A stretch of 64,000 bases of DNA from Pseudomonas libanensis (GTDB lineage: Bacteria; Pseudomonadota; Gammaproteobacteria; Pseudomonadales; Pseudomonadaceae): NCBI RefSeq assembly GCF_001439685.1, contig NZ_JYLH01000016.1, positions 62,001 to 126,000 of the forward strand, read 5' to 3'. Below, piece after piece: positions 8,884 through 17,935 of the stretch. The position numbers and the translations under genes were made by a program. The notes under the pieces were generated by a model, which had not been told where the DNA came from, made no database searches, and was given only the letters and a program-made list of their open reading frames with translations. Position 1 is the first letter of the stretch; every line of letters begins with the position of its first letter.

Positions 8884-9654
8884 GTGACACCACTCATGAT
8901 CACCCTGCTGGTAATAGCCGGGATCGCAATACTGATCGCCATTGGCTACATGAACCACGTGGTGGAAAACAATAAGCTGGAAAAGAAGCGCACCGAGATC
9001 GAGCTTAACGATCGGCTGCGCCGCTGCGGTGAAATCACCGAGACCTTTCCTGGCCAACTGATGACCCCGGCGCTCAAACTGTTGCTGGCCCGCCTGGAGC
9101 TGAACGTCAACCAGCGCCTGTTGAACCTCAATAAATCCAGCGCGCCACTCAAGGCACGTATCGCCGAGCTGAATGCGCTGATCGCCCAGGGCGAGTCTAT
9201 TCCGGTAGCGAACCCACCGGCACCGATCCAGACCGAAGCCAAGGCCAAGGACGTACGCTTTTTGCTGGAAGCCTTGCACGGCCAAGTCACCCGTGCAGCC
9301 CAGGATGGCTTCCTGCCGACCAACGAGGCCAAGCACTGGATCAAGGAAATCCGCCATATCCTGGTGCTGCTGCATATCGAGTTCTTCAACAACCTCGGCC
9401 AGCATGCCCTGCAGCAAGGCCAACCGGGCCAGGCGCGCCTGGCGTTCGAGCGTGGTGTGCAGTACTTGCGCAAACAACCGGAGCCGGTGCTCTACAGCGC
9501 ACAGTTGCAGCTGCTGGAATCACAACTGGCGCGCGCCAACTCCACGGTACTGACCAACAGCCAGCCCGCCGAGGACGAAGTCAACGAGTTGACCGAGGGG
9601 CTGAAGGTCGTCGACGCCGATGCCGAGTGGAAGAAGAAAGCTATCTACGACTGA
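8884..9654 (+). CDS. Membrane-anchored coiled-coil protein of unknown function
   Basis: The frame has one N-terminal membrane segment (LMITLLVIAGIAILIAIGY) followed by a long, charged, mostly helical cytoplasmic or periplasmic region ending AEWKKKAIYD. I do not recognise the family; it looks like a conserved Pseudomonas protein. I place the start at the GTG at 8884 because AGAGGT lies 7 bases upstream. A TTG at 8809 would add 25 residues of plausible but weakly supported sequence, and the ATG at 8896 is also possible. The region around residues 130-215 is rich in helix-forming leucine and glutamine (ARLAFERGVQYL resembles a tetratricopeptide-like helix). The gene stands alone between the tRNA operon and a REP pair. 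Confidence 0.75.
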   Translation: MTPLMITLLVIAGIAILIAIGYMNHVVENNKLEKKRTEIELNDRLRRCGEITETFPGQLMTPALKLLLARLELNVNQRLLNLNKSSAPLKARIAELNALIAQGESIPVANPPAPIQTEAKAKDVRFLLEALHGQVTRAAQDGFLPTNEAKHWIKEIRHILVLLHIEFFNNLGQHALQQGQPGQARLAFERGVQYLRKQPEPVLYSAQLQLLESQLARANSTVLTNSQPAEDEVNELTEGLKVVDADAEWKKKAIYD

Positions 9655-9701
9655 CAGCCCAGGCAACAACGCGGAGCAAAGGCGATTTACCTGGTGTAAG
9701 A

Positions 9702-9809
9702 CGATCCAAATGTGGGAGGGGCTTGCTCCCGGTTGCAGTGGTTGAGTCAACAGATGTATCGACTGACGCCCAGCTATCGAGAGCAAGCCTCCCTCCCACA
9801 TTTGGATCG
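9702..9809. repeat. REPIN (inverted REP pair)
   Basis: Two REP sequences face each other: AATGTGGGAGGGGCTTGCTC near 9709 and its inverse GAGCAAGCCTCCCTCCCACA at 9781. They are extended by CGATCCAAA/TTTGGATCG, so the whole unit can fold into one long hairpin. REPINs of this type are dispersed through P. fluorescens-group genomes and are copied by RAYT transposases encoded elsewhere. Confidence 0.9.
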
Positions 9810-9923
9810 CGGGACATTAGTTGGATAGCACCCTCACTCCACAGGCCATCACTTTGCACCTATCCCCCCACCCACAACTAGCGTAAAAAAGTGCCCCTCA
9901 CTCCGTGAAGTTAGAGGCCTGTT

Positions 9924-10736
9924 ATGCCTGTTGCCGTGATTGATGGACAACCGCTGCACTATCTCGACCAGGGCACCGGCCCGGTCGTCCTGTTAGGTTC
10001 GAGCTACCTGTGGGCCAGCGACATGTGGGCGCCGCAGATTGAAGCGCTGTCGCAGCAATACCGGGTGATCGTCCCCGAGCTGTGGGGCCATGGCGAGTCG
10101 GGCAAGCTGCCGACGCAAACCGAGTCCCTCGATGGTCTGGCTCGCCAGGCCCTGGCACTGCTCGATCACCTGGAGATCGAGCGGATCAACCTGGTGGGCC
10201 TGTCGGTCGGTGGCATGTGGGGCGCACGCCTGGCATTGCAGGCTCCCGAGCGCGTCAACAGCGTGGTGCTGATGGACACCTACCTCGGCGCCGAACCCGA
10301 AGCGACGCGCCAGTACTATTTCTCGCTGTTCAAGATGATTGAAGACGCTGGCGTGATCCCTGAACCGTTGCTGGATGTGATCGCACCGATCTTCTTCCGC
10401 CCGGGCATAGACCGCGAATCGGCGCTGTACCAGGATTTTCGCACGTCCCTGCAAAGCTATTCCAAGGAGCAACTGCTGGAAAGCATCGTGCCCCTGGGCC
10501 GCTTGATCTTTAGTCGCGAAGACATCCTGGCGCAACTGCCACGCCTGGACTCCGACACCACCCTGGCGATGTGCGGCGAGCAGGACAAACCCCGGCCGCC
10601 CGAAGAGTCCAAGGAGATGGCCGACCTGATTGGCTGCGACCTGATCCTGATCCCCGAGGCCGGGCATATTTCCAGCCGCGAGAACCCGGAATTCGTCAAT
10701 GAAGCCCTGCTGACCTTCCTCGCCAACCACGCCTGA
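9924..10736 (+). CDS. Alpha/beta hydrolase
   Basis: The protein has 270 residues and an alpha/beta-hydrolase fold. The nucleophile elbow is GLSVGG (Ser in a G-x-S-x-G motif, near residue 94). The acid is likely the Asp in CGEQDKP and the histidine lies in EAGHISS. The N-terminal DQGTGPVVLLGSSYLW matches the oxyanion-hole strand region, although a Ser-Ser replaces the common His-Gly. It resembles 3-oxoadipate enol-lactonase-like hydrolases in layout, but the substrate cannot be inferred. There is no signal peptide, so the enzyme is probably cytoplasmic. The gene stands alone; the convergent chemoreceptor gene ends 36 bp on. Confidence 0.85.
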   Translation: MPVAVIDGQPLHYLDQGTGPVVLLGSSYLWASDMWAPQIEALSQQYRVIVPELWGHGESGKLPTQTESLDGLARQALALLDHLEIERINLVGLSVGGMWGARLALQAPERVNSVVLMDTYLGAEPEATRQYYFSLFKMIEDAGVIPEPLLDVIAPIFFRPGIDRESALYQDFRTSLQSYSKEQLLESIVPLGRLIFSREDILAQLPRLDSDTTLAMCGEQDKPRPPEESKEMADLIGCDLILIPEAGHISSRENPEFVNEALLTFLANHA

Positions 10737-10750
10737 TCGTCCTGCCTATT

Positions 10751-10774
10751 GATCGCAGTGCCGTCGCTGCGATC
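10751..10774. terminator. Weak hairpin between convergent genes
   Basis: GATCGCAG and CTGCGATC form a perfect 8-bp stem around the stop codon of the chemoreceptor gene. There is no clear T-run on either side, so it may be a rho-dependent pause or simply a structure between convergent transcripts. Confidence 0.35.
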
Positions 10775-12740
10775 AAAGGCGGAAATGCCCCACCATCCCC
10801 TTGAGCTCTACCCCCAACTGCGCCAGCTGCAGACTCGATGCGGCGTTGCCTTGCATGCTCAACGCCGAGTGGTCGGCACTGGCACGAATACAGGTGACGC
10901 TGCGGTTGATCTCTTCGGCCACCGAGCTTTGCTCCTCGGCGGCGGCCGCGATCTGTTGGTTCATCTGCTGGATCAGTGACACGGCAGCGGCAATGCTACC
11001 CAAGGCGCTTTCGGTTTGCAGGGCATCACCGACCGCCTGCTTCACCAGTTCGCCACTGTGCTGGATCTGCTGCACCGACGCCTGCGCCGCATTGCGCAAG
11101 GTGTTGACCAGCCGCTCGATTTCCTCGGTCGATTGCTGGGTGCGCTTGGCCAGTGCCCGCACCTCATCGGCCACCACGGCAAAGCCACGGCCCTGTTCAC
11201 CGGCACGCGCCGCTTCAATGGCGGCGTTCAAGGCCAGCAGGTTGGTCTGTTCGGCCACGCTGTTGATGACGCTCAATACAGTGCCGATATTCTGGATCTC
11301 TGCACTGAGGCCCTCGATGCTGGCGCTGGCGCTGCTGCTCGACGCCGCCAGTAATTCGATACGCTGCAAACTCATGCGCACCACCTGCTGGCCGCTGTCG
11401 ACCTTGTCATCCGCCGTCTGCGCCGCTTGGGCGGCCTGCTCGGCGTTGCGCGCCACATCATGCACGGTGGCGGTCATCTGATTCATCGCGGTGGCGACCT
11501 GCTCGGTTTCTTCCTTCTGGCTGCTGACCTCGAGATTGGTCTGCTCGGTGACACTGGACAACGAATGCGCGGAACTGGCGAGTTGTTCGATACCGGCCTG
11601 CAACCCGCGCACGATCTGGCTCAAACCACTGCCCATCTGCTGCATCGCCTGCATCAATTGGCCGATTTCATCACGGCGGCTGACCTCCATGCGCCCACTC
11701 AGGTCACCTGCGGCAATTTGCTGGGCCACGGCGATCACGCTGCGCAAGGGGGTTACGATCAACCGGGTGATCACCCATGCAGCAATCAAGCCCACCAGCA
11801 AGGCCAGGGCGGATGAGCCGATAATCAGCATCGCGCTGTGCTGCAATTGCGCCTGCATGGACTGGTCTTCGGCGGCATACGCCTGGTTGACGCGGCTGAC
11901 CACGTGCTCGGCGCGGTCGTGCAGTTGCGTATAGACGACTTTCTCCTGGGCCAGCAGCCCGGTGTACTCGCTGAGTTTTTCACCGAATGACGCGATGTGC
12001 CCGGAGACTTCGTTGAGGACGGTCTGGTAGCCGGGGTCCTTGACGCTGGTCTTGAGCTTCTCGACTTCAGCCAGCGCCTGGTCGGCCTGCTCGATCTTGC
12101 CCTGCTCAGCGTTATCTGCGTCAGCCTTGCGGCTCTGGTCCAGGCGCACCCGCGCCTCGTCCATGGCTTGCATCATCAAGCGCGACACCTGGCTGACCTG
12201 CCCCGCCTGCTCGATAAATTCGGCACCCTCCTTGCCTTGGCTTTCCTTGAGAGCATAGGCACCGTCGTCCGCCAGGCCAGCCTGCAACACATCCAGGTTG
12301 TTCGCCACGCTGGACACTGACCAACTGGCCATTTCCAGCGCCAGGTCCTTGGTCTGGTTCAGTTCGACGAACTCATCGAACGCCTTGCGGTACGCTGCCA
12401 AGGCTTGCTCAACATCACTCATCACTTGCTCGCTGGCCGCAGACCGGGCCTTGAGACTGGCGGCCTGCGCCGCCAGAGCCTCGACACCGGCATGCAGCTC
12501 GTCAACGGCCTTGGAGTCGGCATGCAGTGCGTAGTCCTGCTCGATCAAGCGCACCTTGAGCAAGCCGCTGTTGAGCGAAGACATGCTCGTGAGCCCGTCA
12601 AAACGCTGGCCGACGGTGTGCAGCGACCACACACCTATCGCCGCCACCAGCGCCGTAAGCAGGAGTACCAAGGTGAAGCCCAAGCCCAGTTTTTTTGCCA
12701 TGCCAAGGTTGGCGAAACGTCGTTGCACGCCCGAAATCAT
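10773..12740 (-). CDS. Methyl-accepting chemotaxis protein, HBM-type sensor
   Basis: The protein has a first membrane segment (LGLGFTLVLLLTALVAAIGV), then a purely helical periplasmic region of about 250 residues. Length and helical heptad pattern fit the helical bimodular (HBM) sensor seen in McpS-type receptors. A second membrane segment (MLIIGSSALALLVGLIAAWV), a HAMP domain (PLRSVIAVAQQIAAGDLSGR) and a long cytoplasmic signalling hairpin follow. The tip contains EQTNLLALNAAIEAARAGEQ and FAVVADEVRALA, which bind CheA/CheW. I chose the ATG at 12740 because AGAGGA lies 9 bases upstream; the longest frame begins at 12773 without a ribosome site. HBM receptors known elsewhere sense organic acids, but the ligand here is not deducible. 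Confidence 0.9.
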   Translation of the reverse strand: MISGVQRRFANLGMAKKLGLGFTLVLLLTALVAAIGVWSLHTVGQRFDGLTSMSSLNSGLLKVRLIEQDYALHADSKAVDELHAGVEALAAQAASLKARSAASEQVMSDVEQALAAYRKAFDEFVELNQTKDLALEMASWSVSSVANNLDVLQAGLADDGAYALKESQGKEGAEFIEQAGQVSQVSRLMMQAMDEARVRLDQSRKADADNAEQGKIEQADQALAEVEKLKTSVKDPGYQTVLNEVSGHIASFGEKLSEYTGLLAQEKVVYTQLHDRAEHVVSRVNQAYAAEDQSMQAQLQHSAMLIIGSSALALLVGLIAAWVITRLIVTPLRSVIAVAQQIAAGDLSGRMEVSRRDEIGQLMQAMQQMGSGLSQIVRGLQAGIEQLASSAHSLSSVTEQTNLEVSSQKEETEQVATAMNQMTATVHDVARNAEQAAQAAQTADDKVDSGQQVVRMSLQRIELLAASSSSASASIEGLSAEIQNIGTVLSVINSVAEQTNLLALNAAIEAARAGEQGRGFAVVADEVRALAKRTQQSTEEIERLVNTLRNAAQASVQQIQHSGELVKQAVGDALQTESALGSIAAAVSLIQQMNQQIAAAAEEQSSVAEEINRSVTCIRASADHSALSMQGNAASSLQLAQLGVELKGMVGHFRL

Positions 12741-12853
12741 TGCCTTGAATCCTCTTGCGATGGCAGATGCCATAAGCCAGGTTTACAAGCAGTGAGATTG
12801 GCAACCCATGGGTACTGAGCACAAGCGGCTGGCGCCGGAATAATGGCAAAAAG

Positions 12854-14266
12854 CTACATGCTCGTCGTTTTCAGAATGGTCGAGGTCGGCCTGGTTGCGC
12901 CCATGGCACGGAACAATGCCAATGCCCGCTGATCAGCCGCAAAGGCCACATTAATGCGCAGCCACTCGCTGCGCTCACCCGTCGGGCTGAACAACCCTCC
13001 CGGTGAGAGCAACACCCCCAGCCGTCGGGCGCACACCTGCAAGCGTGAGGGGTCTGCCGAGCCAGGTCGCGCCCACAGGAACATACCGCCAGCGGGCACG
13101 GAAAATACCTGCCACTCTTCATCTTCCAACACTTGCAAGGTCGCGGCCATCTGCGCGTTCAGCCGCTTGCGCAGGCGCTGCACCCACTTGCGGTAAGTGC
13201 CGTTGCTCAACAACGTCGCCACCATGGCTTCGGCAAAGCGTGAGGTGCCGATTCCCGTCAGGGTCTTGAGATGGGTCAATTGGGTAATGATCGTGGCACT
13301 GGCACAGAGGTAGCCCACGCGCAAGGCGCTGCTCAGGGTCTTGGAAAAACTCGAGACATAGATCACCCGGTCACCGTGGGGCAACGCCGACAAGCGCGTG
13401 CAACTGGCATGTTGCAGGTCGCCGTAGACGTCCTCCTCGATGATCAGGAAGTCGTGATCCCGGGCCAGCTCCAGCAAACGCTCCGCGACCCGGCGGCACA
13501 GACTGGTGCCGGTGGGGTTGTGGTACAGGCTGCTGATAAACAGGCACTTGGGGCGATGAGTTTGCAGCAGCACTTCCAACGCGGTGATATCCGGGCCGCC
13601 TCTGGTACGTGGTACCTCGAGTAGCCTGACACCCTGAAAGGCCAATTGACGATAGAGGTTGCCGTATCCCGGCGTCTCGACCACCACCTCATCACCAGCC
13701 TTGAGCAGCGTGCGTATCAACAGATCCTGGGCATGACTGGCGCCATGGGTGGTGAGGATACGGTCCAGGCTGGCGGGCACATGGATCTGGGTCAGGCGCT
13801 TGAGCAGTTGCTCGCGCAGCGCCGGCAGCCCCAAAGGCGTGCTGTAGTTGAACAGGGCAGCGGTGTCGGTACGGCTGACTTCGCGGATCGCATAGCTGAT
13901 GTCATCGCTTTCACGCCAAGCGTCGGGCAACCAGCCGCACCCCAGCTTCAGCTCGCCCAAGGGGCTGTCGGTAAAGGCGCCCCAGACCTGTTCCGCACCT
14001 TCGTACCAGTGGTTTTCATCGGCCGCCGGCGGTTGCGCCACCACAAACCCCGAACCGTGCCGCGAGGCCAGCAGGCCCTGGGACACCAACCGTTCGAATG
14101 CCTCCATCACGCTGGACTGGCTCAACAGGTTGTCGAGGGCCAATTGCCGAATGGACGGCAAGCGCGTTCCGGGGCTCACCCCATTCTTGCGAATCCATTC
14201 CGCCACTGCGCTGACGATTTGCTGAACCACCGGTACCAGGGCTTGTCGATCGATCCCTAAATCCAT
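12854..14266 (-). CDS. MocR/PdxR-like PLP-dependent transcriptional regulator
   Basis: The protein has 470 residues. Residues about 10-78 are a GntR-type winged helix (SPGTRLPSIRQLALDNLLSQ, then HGSGFVV). Residues about 105-460 are an aminotransferase fold with NPTG, the EEDVYGD Asp motif and SSFSKT, placing the PLP lysine at Lys309. No obvious partner gene is divergent within 200 bp, although the SDR dehydrogenase gene ends upstream on the same strand. Its operator may be the AACTGT/ACAGTT inverted repeat just upstream. It is a regulator, possibly autoregulated; an aminotransferase role is less likely because of the DNA-binding domain. Effector unknown. Confidence 0.87.
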   Translation of the reverse strand: MDLGIDRQALVPVVQQIVSAVAEWIRKNGVSPGTRLPSIRQLALDNLLSQSSVMEAFERLVSQGLLASRHGSGFVVAQPPAADENHWYEGAEQVWGAFTDSPLGELKLGCGWLPDAWRESDDISYAIREVSRTDTAALFNYSTPLGLPALREQLLKRLTQIHVPASLDRILTTHGASHAQDLLIRTLLKAGDEVVVETPGYGNLYRQLAFQGVRLLEVPRTRGGPDITALEVLLQTHRPKCLFISSLYHNPTGTSLCRRVAERLLELARDHDFLIIEEDVYGDLQHASCTRLSALPHGDRVIYVSSFSKTLSSALRVGYLCASATIITQLTHLKTLTGIGTSRFAEAMVATLLSNGTYRKWVQRLRKRLNAQMAATLQVLEDEEWQVFSVPAGGMFLWARPGSADPSRLQVCARRLGVLLSPGGLFSPTGERSEWLRINVAFAADQRALALFRAMGATRPTSTILKTTSM

Positions 14267-14280
14267 GAGCCACTCACTTC

Positions 14281-14305
14281 AACTGTCTGTAAACCTAAAA
14301 CAGTT
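14281..14305. promoter_or_regulatory. Inverted repeat upstream of the second MocR gene
   Basis: AACTGT and ACAGTT, spaced by 13 bp, lie 15 bp upstream of the regulator's start codon. The surrounding 14267-14466 stretch is AT-rich and otherwise empty. This is a candidate autoregulatory operator, inferred from position and symmetry only. Confidence 0.35.
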
Positions 14306-14466
14306 AAGCACAGAAGCCGGTTCAACCCCGTCGCCAAAATTTATTAAAGTATTGATTTTATTGAATTATTTACCTGCCGATACATATTCGGACAAGGCAC
14401 TTTGCCAGCCCTGGAAACCCCTCACAACAGCCCACTCACTTTTCGAATAGTCCATGAGGTGAAGTC

Positions 14467-15228
14467 CTAGATCGCCGTGGCACCACCGTCCACCGCCAGG
14501 GCCTGGCCGGTGGTAAACGCCGCACCATCACTGCACAGGTACAATACCGCGCTGGCGATTTCCTCGACCTTGCCAATGCGGCCGACCGGGTGCATCGCCG
14601 CAGCAAATTCGGCCTTGCGCGGGTCAGCCTCGTAGGCGCGACGAAACATGTCGGTATCAATGACGGCCGGGCAGACCGCGTTGACGCGAATCTTCTTTTT
14701 CGCGTACTCAATGGCCGCCGACTTGGTCAGGCCGATCACCGCATGCTTGGACGCGGCATAGATGCTCATCTTCGGCGCCGCCCCCAACCCCGCTACCGAC
14801 GCCGTGTTGACGATTACCCCGCCGCCCTGGGCCAGCAGCAACGGCAATTGATACTTCATGCACAACCACACGCCCTTGACGTTAACCCCCATGATGGCGT
14901 CGAACTCGTCCAGACTGCCGTCGGCCAGCTTGCCCTTCTCGATCTCGATCCCGGCGTTGTTGAAGGCGTAGTCAAGTCTCCCGTAGCTGACGACAGTCTG
15001 CTCCATCAGTTGCTTCACGTCGGCTTCAAGCCTGACGTCGCAGCGTACAAAAAGCGCGTCGCCACCGGCCTCTCGAATCAGCGCAACCGTGCTCTCGCCG
15101 CCCGCCACATCAAGGTCGGAGACCACCACCTTCAAGCCCTCGGCGGCGAACGCCAGCGCGGTGGCACGGCCAATACCAGCGGCGGCGCCGGTCACCAGGG
15201 CGACCTGGCCGGAAAACGTCATGCTCAT
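14467..15228 (-). CDS. Short-chain dehydrogenase/reductase (SDR)
   Basis: This 253-residue classical SDR has a TGAAAGIG nucleotide-binding motif near residue 14, an FNNAGIE motif near residue 90, a catalytic Ser in NTASVAG, and YAASK with the Tyr/Lys pair near residues 158-162. The C-terminal DGGATAI ending is typical of glucose-1-dehydrogenase or 3-oxoacyl-reductase-like SDRs. The Asp in VVSDLDVAG after strand 2 suggests preference for NAD(H). The longest frame runs to 15396, but its extra 56 residues are non-coding in character. The ATG at 15228 has AGGA upstream and matches normal SDR length. Substrate not deducible. Confidence 0.9.
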   Translation of the reverse strand: MSMTFSGQVALVTGAAAGIGRATALAFAAEGLKVVVSDLDVAGGESTVALIREAGGDALFVRCDVRLEADVKQLMEQTVVSYGRLDYAFNNAGIEIEKGKLADGSLDEFDAIMGVNVKGVWLCMKYQLPLLLAQGGGVIVNTASVAGLGAAPKMSIYAASKHAVIGLTKSAAIEYAKKKIRVNAVCPAVIDTDMFRRAYEADPRKAEFAAAMHPVGRIGKVEEIASAVLYLCSDGAAFTTGQALAVDGGATAI

Positions 15229-15456
15229 GGAAAGCGTCCTATGGGAGGAGTAGCGATGGAGCGAGTCTAGCCAACACTGGGAGCAACGCGTCAGCACTAT
15301 CAGAAGGCCGGTTGGCGCTGCATGGATCGCAGTGATAACGTCACCTGGCGGATTATCAGTGAGGCCTATCGACGGGCATTCGTCCCCCACGGACAACCTT
15401 GCCCTCCAGCCACTGAAGGTCTATCACTCATGATTCATTTCTAAAGAGTCCTTGCC

Positions 15457-16464
15457 ATGACCGCCCAGACCAACCGCCAATTTCTTCTCGCCAAACGCCC
15501 GGTCGGCGCGGCCACGCGGGAAACCTTCACCTACCAGGAAGTGCCGGTGGGTACGCCCGCCGATGGCCAGGTGCTGGTGCGCAATGAATACCTGTCCCTC
15601 GACCCGGCGATGCGTGGCTGGATGAATGAGGGCAAGTCCTACATCCCACCGGTCGGCATCGGTGAAGTGATGCGTGCCCTGGGCGTCGGCAAAGTGATCG
15701 CCTCCAACAACCCGAAGTTTGCCGTGGGTGACTACGTGAACGGCGCCCTCGGCGTGCAGGATTATTTCCTCGGCGAACCCCGTGGCTTCTATAAGGTTGA
15801 CCCCAAGCTGGCGCCCCTGCCCCGCTACCTGTCTGCCCTGGGCATGACCGGCATGACCGCATACTTCGCGTTGCTGGAGACCGGTGCGCCGAAAGCCGGC
15901 GACACCGTGGTGATCTCCGGCGCCGCGGGCGCCGTAGGCAGCATCGCTGGGCAAATCGCCAAGATCAAAGGTTGCCACGTGGTGGGGATTGCCGGTGGCG
16001 CCGACAAGTGCAAGTTCCTGGTGGATGAACTGGGCTTTGATGCCGCCATCGACTACAAAAGCGAAGACGTGCCCGCGGCTCTCAAACGCGAGTGCCCCAA
16101 AGGGGTGGACGTGTATTTCGATAACGTCGGCGGCGACATTCTCGACGCCGTGCTCAGCCGCCTGGCGCTGAAAGCCCGCGTAGTGATTTGCGGTGCCATC
16201 AGCCAGTACAACAACAAGGAAGCCGTCAAAGGGCCGGCCAACTATTTGTCATTGCTGGTCAATCGCGCGCGCATGGAAGGCTTCGTGGTGATGGATCATG
16301 CGGCAAACTTCCCGGCGGCCGGGCAGGAAATGGCCGGCTGGATGGCCCAGGGCAAGCTCAAGAGCAAGGAAGATATTGTCGAAGGGCTGGAGACATTCCC
16401 GGAAACGCTGATGAAGCTGTTCAACGGCGAGAACTTTGGCAAGTTGGTTCTAAAAGTCAGCTGA
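15457..16464 (+). CDS. curA: NADPH-dependent MDR-family enone/curcumin-type reductase
   Basis: The protein has 335 residues and belongs to the zinc-independent medium-chain reductase group (leukotriene B4 dehydrogenase/CurA-like). It begins NRQFLLAKRPVG and contains LSLDPAMRGWM, a signature of that group. The Rossmann motif is SGAAGAVGSIAGQIAK, followed by GCHVVGIAGGADKC. A DVYFDNVGG segment precedes the substrate-binding loop. Such enzymes reduce the C=C bond of alpha,beta-unsaturated ketones and aldehydes with NADPH, and the E. coli homologue reduces curcumin. The gene is transcribed away from the SDR gene, with a 228-bp region between the two starts in which I see nothing but possible promoters. 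The composite repeat follows. The curA symbol is by similarity. Confidence 0.85.
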   Translation: MTAQTNRQFLLAKRPVGAATRETFTYQEVPVGTPADGQVLVRNEYLSLDPAMRGWMNEGKSYIPPVGIGEVMRALGVGKVIASNNPKFAVGDYVNGALGVQDYFLGEPRGFYKVDPKLAPLPRYLSALGMTGMTAYFALLETGAPKAGDTVVISGAAGAVGSIAGQIAKIKGCHVVGIAGGADKCKFLVDELGFDAAIDYKSEDVPAALKRECPKGVDVYFDNVGGDILDAVLSRLALKARVVICGAISQYNNKEAVKGPANYLSLLVNRARMEGFVVMDHAANFPAAGQEMAGWMAQGKLKSKEDIVEGLETFPETLMKLFNGENFGKLVLKVS

Positions 16465-16479
16465 CACACTGCAGATCGA

Positions 16480-16963
16480 AATGTGGGAGGGGGCTTGCTT
16501 CCGATGGCGGCCTGACAGCCGACCAGAATGTTGGATCAGACCGAGTACATATCCGTTATTTGGGCAACGGCCACTTAGGGTTCCGCTTTTACAGCGGGTC
16601 ACTTTGGAAAAGAGCCCCAAAGTAACCAAAGGGCTCTTGCCCCACCACTCGGCACCTCGCTTAGGCTCGGTGTGCCCGTAATCCGCCATGGATTTGGAGG
16701 GTCGCCGCCACGCGCCATCCATGGCGCGGGGCGGCTAAACCGGCATCCCTGCCGGTTTACCCCCCAAATCCCTGTCGGATTCCGGCCAGCGTGGTTTAAC
16801 GGGGCGCCTAAGATCAAAATCAAAAGCAGATCAAGATCAAGATCAAGATCAAGATCAAGATCAAGAGCGGCTCGCTTCGCATCGTGGTTACCGGCGGCCA
16901 CTACAAGGCGATGTAAATACCCATGGCTATCGGGGGCAAGCCCCCTCCCACAATTTTTACAGT
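16480..16963. repeat. Composite REP-bounded repeat element, copy A
   Basis: The 512-bp gap between the MDR and pyrF genes holds an element whose reverse complement recurs at 61703-62140. It is bounded by a REP sequence on the left (AATGTGGGAGGGGGCTTGCT) and an inverse REP on the right (GGGGGCAAGCCCCCTCCCAC). Inside are blocks matching the other copy: GACAGCCGACCAGAATGTTG, GGATCAGACCGAGTACATAT, GGCACCTCGCTTAGGCTCGG and GCGCCATCCATGGCGC. It then folds as a closing stem (16679-16701 with 16760-16783), a hairpin at 16712-16727 and a 10-bp-stem hairpin at 16736-16759. Six GATCAA units follow. Apparent ORFs with Ser-Arg or Asp-Leu dipeptide repeats are by-products of the hexamer. Confidence 0.85.
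16829..16864. repeat. Hexanucleotide microsatellite (GATCAA)x6
   Basis: Six perfect GATCAA units in tandem sit at the right side of the composite repeat, preceded by degenerate units from about 16810. Copy B of the repeat has only three such units plus a different hexamer, so the tract length varies. Confidence 0.95.
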
Positions 16964-16976
16964 GCTCACTTGAGTA

Positions 16977-17675
16977 TCAGGCTATTTCGGCAACCACTGC
17001 GGCCAACGCCTTGGCAGGATCCGCCGCCTGGCTGATCGGACGGCCGATCACCAGGTAATCGGAGCCCGCATCCAACGCCTGGCGCGGGGTCAGGATACGG
17101 CGCTGGTCATCCTGGGCACTGCCCGCTGGGCGAATACCCGGCGTTACCAGTTGCAACGACGGGTGGGCACTCTTCAGGGCCTGGGCCTCCAGGGCCGAGC
17201 ACACCAAGCCGTCCAGGCCGGCTTTCTGCGCCAGGGCCGCCAGGCGCAAGACCTGCTCCTGGGGCTCGATATCCAGGCCGATGCCGGCCAGGTCCTCGCG
17301 CTCCATACTGGTCAGCACCGTCACGCCGATCAGCAGCGGTTTCGGGCCGCTGCGCTGTTCCAGCACTTCGCGGCACGCACTCATCATGCGCAGGCCACCG
17401 GAGCAGTGCACATTGACCATCCACACGCCCATCTCGGCCGCAGCCTTCACCGCCATCGCAGTGGTATTGGGAATGTCATGGAATTTCAAGTCGAGGAACA
17501 CTTCGAAGCCTTTGTCGCGCAAGGTGCCGACAATTTCAGCCGCGCAACTGGTGAACAGTTCCTTGCCGACCTTGACCCGGCAAAGCTTGGGGTCCAACTG
17601 GTCAGCCAGCTTCAGTGCGGCGTCACGGGTGGGGTAATCCAGGGCGACGATGATAGGAGTCTGGCAGACGGACAT
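16977..17675 (-). CDS. pyrF: Orotidine 5'-phosphate decarboxylase
   Basis: The 232-residue protein matches bacterial PyrF in length and order. It has IIVALDYPTRDAAL at the N-terminus, the catalytic Asp-x-Lys-x-x-Asp motif in FLDLKFHDIPNT, and the phosphate-binding VTPGIRP and IGRPIS loops. It converts OMP to UMP, the last step of de novo pyrimidine synthesis in the cytosol. The ATG at 17675 is preceded by a GAGAG ribosome site. The gene is monocistronic here, downstream of nothing on its strand and followed by the composite repeat. The 260 bp between it and the response-regulator gene contain presumably both promoters and no further gene. Confidence 0.96.
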   Translation of the reverse strand: MSVCQTPIIVALDYPTRDAALKLADQLDPKLCRVKVGKELFTSCAAEIVGTLRDKGFEVFLDLKFHDIPNTTAMAVKAAAEMGVWMVNVHCSGGLRMMSACREVLEQRSGPKPLLIGVTVLTSMEREDLAGIGLDIEPQEQVLRLAALAQKAGLDGLVCSALEAQALKSAHPSLQLVTPGIRPAGSAQDDQRRILTPRQALDAGSDYLVIGRPISQAADPAKALAAVVAEIA

Positions 17676-17935
17676 TGGAATGGGCTCTCAGGCAAGTCGA
17701 AATCGGCGCGGATTGTAGCGCAAGCAGCGCCGTTGCGGGATCCGATGATCGGTAAATACTGATCAAACGCCCGAGAGACGCCATTTCGGGCAATTGTTTC
17801 AAAGCTGATACAGACACGACACGCCCTCAACACGCCGTGGGCCTAGCCTCGCGCACGTGACCGCCCGCCCGGTACTTCCAGGCTTGGAACCGGGCGCCTA
17901 TGCTGACCGCAACAACCCAGGCAGATGATCGCACT

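Noticed and set aside
9690..9815. Possible rho-independent terminator or small RNA after the unknown membrane protein
   Set aside because: The long hairpin is fully explained by a REPIN, although REPINs can stop transcription.
16599..17058. Frames with Ser-Arg or Asp-Leu dipeptide repeats
   Set aside because: They arise from the GATCAA microsatellite inside the composite repeat, on both strands, and end in pyrF; no ribosome site.
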